A model generated the notes under the pieces. That model had not been told where the DNA came from and searched no databases. It saw only the letters and a program-made list of their open reading frames with translations. Positions 56,808 to 64,000 of a DNA stretch of 64,000 bases are shown in pieces. The stretch's first letter is position 1; each line of letters begins with the position of its first letter. The DNA comes from Polytrichum commune (Eukaryota > Streptophyta > Polytrichopsida > Polytrichales > Polytrichaceae). The position numbers were made by a program, and so were the translations under genes. The DNA lies in contig OX485809.1 in assembly GCA_950295325.1 (NCBI GenBank), positions 41,449,081 to 41,513,080 on the forward strand, in the 5' to 3' direction.

Positions 56808-57124
56808 TAAGGTAGAGGGGCCCTTTCCCACTCGAATTTCAGATTGGCATGTTCATTGGGGAGTTATTAAGGGGGAATCAATCTTGGAAGATGTGCAAAG
56901 TACATTGGAAATTGGACCAATTGGAATAATTAATTTTGGATTAATATTGAATTAGTTATGAATTTTGGAAGGAGAACTCATAGGGGCACCCAAAACCACT
57001 CACCCCAAAAATGTACACCATGATTACATAGAAATTTGAGGTTGGAAGCTATAATGTACCTCTTGTTTGGATAGGTCTAGTGAGCGGTTTAAGGACCCGA
57101 GTGGGAAAGGGCCCCTCTACCTTA
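56808..57124. mobile_element. MITE with perfect 27-bp inverted ends (TAAGGTAGAG family)
   Basis: TAAGGTAGAGGGGCCCTTTC... at 56808-56834 is exactly mirrored at 57098-57124. With TA as target duplication it is 313 bp. Exact ends suggest a young insertion. The outer bases match the MITE at 19216-19661. Confidence 0.75.
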
Positions 57125-57714
57125 GTAGTAAGACACACTTTATGTTCGTTCTCATGCACTCAATGTGCTCCAAGTGCGCTTCTCAAACCATATATATTTT
57201 GTGGGACTACTTTGAGTTTCTGTATTGCATTGCTAGTTAGAGAGTCTAAGAAACATAGATTCTATGGAATTACTTTAAGTTTCTCTTGAATGAAGGACAC
57301 CGGTAGCATGAAAAATTTGAATGGAAAGGGATGGAAAATTGAGGTTCGAGGATTCATTTTCATTTGTAGTTCATGGATGGTGACCCAAAGGTTTTGGTAC
57401 ACATTGTGTCCATGACCATATAACGTACATGGGTGCTATTTGGTTTGTTTTTCATGTTGTCCAACGTCTATTGATTAGATGTACACAACAAAACTTGTGT
57501 TGCATCAGCAAACTCTACGATGAAACATATGCAAAAACTGGATTGAAAACCGGACCTCCTTTCATTTAGTTATGGTTATCAGAAGTGCGTGTTTCAATTG
57601 TATTGTGATCACTATTGAGTGTAGAACAATTAACAATATTTGAGGAAATAGCCTAATCTCTTTCAAGCACGTATCTTTACGATGTTTGCTCTTTGATCCT
57701 CATCGAACCACATA
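57125..57714. other. No gene recognised
   Basis: AT-rich. Nothing recognised on either strand. Confidence 0.4.
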
Positions 57715-57998
57715 CCACTCAAATATAGGAGTCCGATTTAAGAAAACAGGCCACTGAAGACCCATTTGCCGTAGTATAGAAGCGAGTTTTCCTTCCTAAA
57801 TCAGCCAAAGGCGTGAGAAAGGTGCAAAGCTTGTTATGCGCACCACCTAACTTGCTAAGGCCCAGCCCTCCCTCCACAAGAGAGTTCTGGTACTTGTAAA
57901 CCAGTGACAAGGCTAAGCCGATCCTCAGACACTTGCAAAGGCAGCAAAGGTGGATTCGCATTCCCAATCAGATCAAATTGCATGTGCCAGCTCTGTAA
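57715..57998 (-). pseudogene. Decayed exon of an unidentified conserved-looking protein
   Basis: Directly after a CTTACAG acceptor on minus, the frame encodes WHMQFDLIGNANPPLLPLQV, SEDRLSLVTGLQVPELSCGG, then continues through TAG, TAA, TGA and TAA with coding-like sequence between them (QVRWCA, QALHLSHAFG, ENSLLYYGKWVFSGLFS), ending near a donor-like GTATGT. The persistence of sensible sequence across four stops, with no frame change, suggests point-mutation decay of a real exon. I do not know the family. Confidence 0.4.
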
Positions 57999-58599
57999 GA
58001 ATCAGGCAACCTTTTGTGACAAGGGAGCGACAATCACATACAATTATAACAATTGAAGGAAGTGATGCACGAGGAGATTGTTATGATGTAAACCCTACCT
58101 CTCCTTAGTCCAACTTAAGCCTTAACTTTCCAAGCCCATGAAAGGGGTTTGTTGATCCTTGTTTGCACACACTATTGACCAAGATGACAGACCAAGGGGT
58201 GCGTATGACCAGTGCATACAACATGGTGATGACATTGTGACACGAGTATACTTAGGGCCACTTCACACATGAGACTGAGAGCCCATGACCAGTACACGTC
58301 AAGCACTCTCATTAGTGGAAAAGGCGGAGCCCGTCCAAATTCGCTTCACACTACTGTAGTTAGCTTTTGCTCTCATTTAAATAACCCAAAACCCATGGTA
58401 CAGACTCTCAAGGAAGGCTTTACTAGTGTTTATTACATGCATTTGTCACTTCATAGTTCATCAATTAGACCAAAGGGTTGCTACATTTACTCTATAACAT
58501 GACTAGTATGTCTTTTGCTCTCCTTTTCTCTCTTGATTTTCCTCTCAATATTTCTTAGTCAGTGGGGTATGTGTGTCAGTAAGTTGTAGTTTCCATCTC
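57999..58599. other. No gene; MITE end fragment
   Basis: TTAGGGCCACTTCACACATGAGAC near 58256 is one end of the Tourist-like family. The sequence after it matches the region around 31950-32000 in inverted orientation. Confidence 0.45.
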
Positions 58600-60330
58600 G
58601 CCATGAGATTTTGCATAACAATAGTCAAGAGAGAACAATAGTCTTTGAGTATCACAATTGTCTTTGGTAATCATTGGCCAATGCATTTTCAAATCACAAC
58701 AATTCCTTCATTACTTGGTCCATGTTAATTCCAATACAAGACAAATTGTTTATTTCTTAATTTGCATATTTAATTATTACTCACAACTTATCCAACTAAC
58801 AACGAACATCAAGGTCAAGCTATAATCTTGGTCACCCTGGACAACCTACAACAACAACAACCAGGGTAACACACAAGACAATAGTTGATCGTGTTAATTC
58901 ACATTTCATACTCAAAGATCAAATCTCTTGACTAAGTATCAATTTATAACTCAACTTAAGACTAGGATAACTTATGCCTAAATCTCATTGCTATTCCAAA
59001 GTTCATCCTATCTTAGACTTACTCTCAATAACCCTAACATCTCAAATCCCCGCTAATCAACTGATCAAAATTGGTTTCTCATCACTTCAGTTGATTGGGA
59101 TCCTCTCATTAACTTCACTTTCCGAATTATAATCATATCAACCTAAAGTTATCATTTTAATTATATTCACATTTGGTTGACTATTTGCTCTTTACTCTTC
59201 AACCGCCTCTCACAGGCTCAACTATAATCAATTATTCCACTTTGTGGTATGGCCTTACACCTTCCTCGCCCTGCTCATCTCAGGCCTCTACTAGAGCCAA
59301 TAGTTTAACTCTTAGCCTGACACTTGGCCTTCTGGCTTTACTCTCTCTCTCTCTCTCTAGTCGCTCTTGGCTCACCCTCTCCCAGGGAAACAATAGTTTT
59401 TTCTTCACTTCATCCTTTAACTACCGCCTTCTTCAGCCAAGGATTTTGCATATGCGCCAAATTCAATGGGTTCTGACCACTCAATGTTTGTCTCTTAGAC
59501 TGGTTATGCTTCTCACTCTGACAATAGTTTGCTTGTATCACAATCTTTGCACCCTCCTTATTCACTATTCCGGTAGGCTCAACTATGTGCACGGGTTCAC
59601 CCTCAAACAATAGTTACACAATGTTCAGTTTAGTCCGTCAATAGTTTCCACTCATGCTTTCTCCTCTCAGTTCTCTCTCCCTTATTCGTATCTTCTCTCA
59701 CTCCGAGCTTGATGCTTTCTCACTTAATCTCTCAATATTTCTCACAATTTGAACTCACTCAATTTCTCTCTCAATTTCACCATTCACAATTCACTCCCAG
59801 ATTGTTTAATAATCCGCTCACATTGCTTCATCCTCATCGGTTCACACGCACTCACTCTGGCAATCCTAGTCTCAATCAATTGTAATTATCATAACAATAT
59901 ATAGTTATCCCACATTGCATTCATGCTATCTCAACAAACAAATAGTTCGACACTGCTCCGGCCATTCGATGCCAACAACAATCGAAAACACAATAAACTT
60001 AAACAGAGTCTGGCAATCCTGCAATCACTGCAGCGATTACTCAGTTTCTCATAAAATAGTTTAACTATTATCCTCGCATAGTCTGTGTCGAGGGAGACAA
60101 GACTATCAGTTAAACAATGCGCTCAAAAACTATCAGAGTAATGTATGGTCGCCTCTCCCTCGCCAACCCTCTTAGCTAGGCGGGGAAGACGATAGTTGTT
60201 GTAACCAACTATGGGCACCTAAGCCCACGCTAATAGTTATAACCACCCTTCTAGCCTATGGTTTAACTATTTTCATCTCATGGATACTATTTCATCCAAT
60301 TACTATCTATTTGTCTATAGTTTAACCATT
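58600..60330. repeat. Region dense in the motif AATAGTT
   Basis: AATAGT(T) or its complement occurs more than fifteen times in about 1.7 kb, often as ACAATAGTTT or AATAGTTTAACTATT, at irregular spacing. Between them the sequence is rich in CTC and TCTC, with a (CT)n run near 59340-59358. No open frame with recognisable homology. The nature is unknown; an old degenerate satellite or part of an LTR element are possible. Confidence 0.5.
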
Positions 60331-60359
60331 TGGCCAAAAATTTGGCTCACAACTACACT

Positions 60360-60480
60360 TGAGGGACCAACGTAGTATGTGCATGCAAAATGGATGTAAG
60401 GTCTACATGGATTCCTACATGGCATCGAATGGATCATGTTTTAGGGTCACTTGGATTATTTTCAAAAACCACCTCTTGGA
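60360..60480. mobile_element. Fragment of the Tourist-like MITE family
   Basis: ATGGATGTAAGGTCTACATGG through AAACCACCTCTTGGAGGTA matches the reverse complement of about 31810-31920 in MITE copy 1. Confidence 0.55.
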
Positions 60481-61099
60481 GGTATTGTTCTCCCTCTTTA
60501 GTTTGACACATTTGGGAAACACAAAAAATGTCATATTATTAAGGTGTCGTCTTCTCGTTGATATGACAAATGGCGTAAAATTGTCGTACTATCAAGGGAA
60601 TACAAAAACATAAGCAATATGAGCTTAAAAATATATACAACGAGTTTAAGCAATATAGATTGTATGTAAATAACAACTTATAACTCCAAACAAATACAAA
60701 TACTCTCAAGAACTCTTGAAACATGAGTTCAAAGATCTATGTTGTTGCCTACCCAAGTTAGTAATTGTCATCTTATCTAAATTCCCTGCTAGCTTTTGAA
60801 AACTAGTAATTTCATTAACATGAAAATGTAAAGAGTTGTGTAATAAGAAATTAGACAACAATGATGCATGATGTTTAGCATCACTAAGCTTTAATATAGG
60901 TGGAGCAACATCATACACATCTACTAAATGTAAATCAATATTAAGATCAAATTAAGCCTTGTGCATAATCGATTCCTAAAGCAACATCCACCAACTCATT
61001 AGTACTCAATTCTAGCTTAGTAATCTCTTCCCCTTCCATCTAAATGTAAGTCTCATTTGACATCTCATCATATCCAATCGCAACTTTGAAATTTGAGCA
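60481..61099. other. No gene recognised
   Basis: AT-rich. Possibly the 3' part of the pogo-like element, but nothing could be matched. Confidence 0.35.
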
Positions 61100-61958
61100 T
61101 CAAGTTCATATGACTCTTCTTTCATTTTACTCTTCTCCCTTCATCAACTAGGGAAAAATAGCATTCCATGTTGCAAGTAATATACACGCCTTTCTCCAAC
61201 AATTCATGATTATATGTGCATCCAACTCACTCCATACTTCATAACTCGACATGATAGCATGTCTGATGTTGGGCACTACCTTCCTTAAGTCCTTTAATGT
61301 AGCATCATCATACTATGATAAAACCCACTGCAAAAGTTTTCTTCAAAGACTAAATTTTGAAAGACGCTATTATACCTTGATCCAAAGGTTGAACTACGCT
61401 TGCAACATTGGGAGGAAGGAATACCAAAGTCATGTTGCTCAATTCCAAGATTGAATAACCACGAGACTTACCAATTTTGGCAAAGCTTACAACATGCGAA
61501 GATGCATTATCCAAAATCATAATCACCTTTTGATTTTGGCTTTTGAACTGATTGTTGAGTTGCAAAATCCAAGCTTCAAATATACCCCCCTTCATCCAAG
61601 CCGTTTTATTTGAGTGCCACCAAACATACTAATGAGGCTGCCACCTTCCAAAACATTGCGGTTGCCCACACGTATAAATCACAAGCAACTTCAACTTATC
61701 AGTCCCAGTTGAATTAACAAGAAGAGCAAGTGTTACACGCTCCTTTTGTAACTTCCGACCCTTCACCTTCCTTTGTGTTAATGTTTTATTGGGATGTTCT
61801 CTAAAATACAATCCAATCTCATTCATGTTATAAACATCTTCATGCTCATAATTTGACACAAAAAAATAGGAAGGAGGCCACTCTAACCCTAACCATGTCC
61901 ATTCTACACTAGTAACCCTAATTATCATTAAGCTCCCAATGATAAGTGAAGTTCCCAA
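61100..61958 (-). pseudogene. Dead pogo/Tigger-like transposase (DDE_1 superfamily)
   Basis: Reading on minus: DVYNMNEIGLYFREHPNKTL, then KVKGRKLQKERVTLALLVNS, then VIMILDNASSH, LVFLPPNVASVVQPLDQGII and, after a stop and frame changes, NCWRKACILLAT. These are the ordered landmarks of the pogo DDE domain. The first catalytic aspartate, normally in NxDETG, is asparagine here (NMNEIG); the second (LDNASSH) and third (PLDQG) remain. Stops and shifts confirm it is inactive. The DNA-binding N-terminus was not found upstream. Confidence 0.8.
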
Positions 61959-62941
61959 GTGAAAATGGATGTATTTTAGATGTACATAACATAGATGAAA
62001 GGAATTTTAGCATTAACTACCTCTTTAATATGACAAAATGGAGATTCTAAATGTCGTATTATCAAGTGACGTAGTCGTATAAAAGAGGGAGTTTTGAACT
62101 AAAAAGTTTGGTCGCGCAAAAATGTGTCATAATATCTAGGGTGTCGTGTTAACAAGGTTAGACTATAGGCCTAACACAAAACCGGGAGACCTCCCTTATA
62201 ACCAATCATTGACAAAATTGATGGGAGAAAAGAGGCATAGAGCTAACCACGCTGATGCATCTTCCCTTCTACTTTGGTCAAACGGGGCGACAAGCTCAAC
62301 TGCTATTGCAAGATCTGCATACCCACTTGCTTGTTGAGGGCATGAATGCAGTAAGTGTGAATAGGGGTGCTGTGCCTTTCTGCTAGTAGTGATACGATGG
62401 TGATATTGTTTGGCTTGTACCTTTCCAATACCTGAAGTCCACTTATCAAATTCCACTCTCGTGTTGAACCAAACATAATAGGAACTCTATCTAGCTACAT
62501 CTGTAGTTACATCTTTCTATGTTGATCAAACTATAAGTTCAAGAAAGAAGGATTCAAGTCGAAGAGCACAAAATGCATGCTCAGCCATGATTATCTATTC
62601 ATATCAGTGAATGGAGACTCCACAAATATTTCTAAATATCAGGAAGAACCAGATAAACACCCCAATGTACTGTGGGACGTCAAACTTGCAAATTCGATTC
62701 CATGTGTAAGGTGTATTGGAGCCTCAACATACAAGTCTATACAAGCTAAACCAAACTGGGAAAAACCTTACTTGGTAATTACAGGTTGATCATTGTAACC
62801 CCCCATAATATGCTCCCTAGCCTAGTGTTGAATAATGCCTTGGAGCTGAGGCATGGACACGGGCCTGCGGGACACGGCAGTCCGCTCCCCCATTTTTTCA
62901 GCGGGCAGGCCCCCAAGCTTGTCCGGCACGATGTCCCAGGT
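61959..62941. other. No certain gene
   Basis: Around 62146-62345 a frame on plus ends near a donor ATGCA|GTAAGTG, and a frame at 62577-62789 is open, but neither shows a known family. The G/C content rises from about 62850. Confidence 0.3.
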
Positions 62942-63298
62942 TCACTTGCAGTGGCCGGTCTTGCCGATGCACTGCACTTGCAATGGCCGGTTACCGTCCG
63001 TCAAACCGTACTTGGTCCATTCTGGATGTTGCAGCAGTGAGCGCCATGTTGCAACAACGAGCACGACGGTGCGGCCACGAGCTCCAGGCTGCGGCAACGA
63101 CTGCAACTGAGCCAGGGTGCTAATGGGGGTGTGTGCGGGGCCTACAAAGCCAGGCAACCGTGCATATTGGCTTCCATATGCGGGGCCTCCATAGCCAAGT
63201 TGTTGTGCATATTGGCTTCCATATGTGGGGCCTCCATAGCCAGGCTGCCGTGCATATAGTATTCCATAGACATGACACTTTATGAAGGTGACCGGCAA
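62942..63298 (-). pseudogene. Degenerate frame with 15-residue repeats, possibly a gag remnant
   Basis: The minus-strand frame contains GYGGPTYGSQYAQQL, GYGGPAYGSQYARLP and a third, weaker copy, coded by a 45-bp tandem unit (63150-63285). It ends with QVQCIGKTGHCK, which resembles a broken C-x2-C-GKTGH zinc knuckle such as copia gag proteins carry. The retroelement assignment is tentative; no reverse transcriptase or LTR was seen. Confidence 0.35.
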
Positions 63299-64000
63299 TG
63301 AAGGTCATCATCAAAAGAAAGGACTTCAAGAACAAAGTGGCCTTTAGTACCCAAGGTGACCAGCCTATCCGGTCACCGAAGCTTTCTAACCGGCACATGT
63401 CGTTCTTGTGACCATTAGCACCGCCGGTCCTTGCACAACATACAATGTGGGACACCCATCCATGGGGGGTCCCGGTCCTTGGGTGAGAGGGATGGGCACA
63501 TGGCACCACCCTTTTTTCACTGACCCACCCATTTATTTAAAAAAACGGACCGGGACCGGTACATGGAACCTTGCCCTTAAGCCCTCAATCTGGCCCAATT
63601 TTATTGATTTTTTGCAAGTCCGATCTTGTTACATGTAAAGTGATGAGGTCTGATTTTAGGTCATGATGTTCTTGAGAGGAAAGCGTAGTGAAGAAAATTA
63701 ACTTTTTATGAACCAACATTAGAGATGTTCATCATCCAAACGGATGAGTCCAATCCAGCTCATGTTGAGAGTTCGGGAAAAGGAAAAGCGCATCCTGATT
63801 TCTTCAAGCCAACCCGAAGGTTTGGTGTCAAAATTGTGCCACCTAGAATGCCACATGGGATGATGGAGTGTTTGGACCCAACCCTAGTATGAAGCCCTTG
63901 AGCCGGAGTTGATGAAATCGAGTGATCTTATTGGGCCAAATTTTGAGAGTTCAGGCCAACCCTCAATCTGGCCCCAAGTATAAAATGGGCCTTTATTATA
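63299..64000. other. No gene recognised
   Basis: Short frames only. Phrases such as CTCAATCTGGCCC near 63585 and 63964 recur, hinting at another dispersed repeat running off the window. Confidence 0.35.

Noticed and set aside
59173-59613. 146-codon frame as a gene
   Set aside because: Its composition follows the CT-rich, AATAGTT-rich repeat region and no homology is visible.

Overview
This is nuclear DNA of a plant. Intron-containing genes with GT/AG junctions, plant-type families (MTP zinc transporter, two-B3 protein, GH81 glucanase, ankyrin kinase) and AAACCCTAA boxes all point that way. The high load of transposons and the full-length piggyBac gene suggest a repeat-rich land plant, perhaps seed-free, but the species cannot be fixed from the sequence.

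The main discovery is an apparently intact 11.56-kb piggyBac-type transposon at 1380-12939. It is bounded by a perfect 16-bp terminal inverted repeat and by TTAA on both sides, and it is visibly richer in G and C than its surroundings. It carries a multi-exon piggyBac transposase gene (about 1917-7994), an internal tandem duplication of about 885 bp that duplicates a 90-bp exon, and a three-exon gene at 10839-11958 encoding a 269-aa protein with two plant B3 DNA-binding domains. A plant transcription-factor domain as cargo of a piggyBac element is, to my knowledge, not a described arrangement. The element may sit in an intron of a poorly defined minus-strand gene.

From 14835 to 18329 lies an intronless 1164-aa protein kinase/ankyrin gene with a recent internal duplication, followed by an orphan kinase C-lobe. 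A PIF/Harbinger transposon occupies about 22765-26911, with a DDE nuclease on plus and a Myb/trihelix-like partner on minus whose intron holds a minisatellite. The stretch 27-36 kb is AT-rich and gene-poor: decayed LINE tails, two Tourist-like MITEs (one with a long foldback), a MITE with self-palindromic ends, microsatellites and long G or C runs.

Three host genes follow, all on minus: a GH81 endo-1,3-beta-glucanase (36632-40597, three exons, 664 aa), a TPR protein of which seven exons but no N-terminus can be seen (43613-46122), and a vacuolar-type MTP zinc transporter (48209-50436, two coding exons, 436 aa) with a TATA box near 51860. The rest (52-64 kb) is mostly repeats: MITEs, tandem repeats, a pseudogene exon at 57.7 kb, a 1.7-kb stretch strewn with AATAGTT, a dead pogo-like transposase and a degenerate 15-residue-repeat reading frame.

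Exon boundaries were set by eye from reading frame, splice dinucleotides and phase. Some long open frames begin at non-ATG codons, so starts were moved to real ATGs wherever one was visible.
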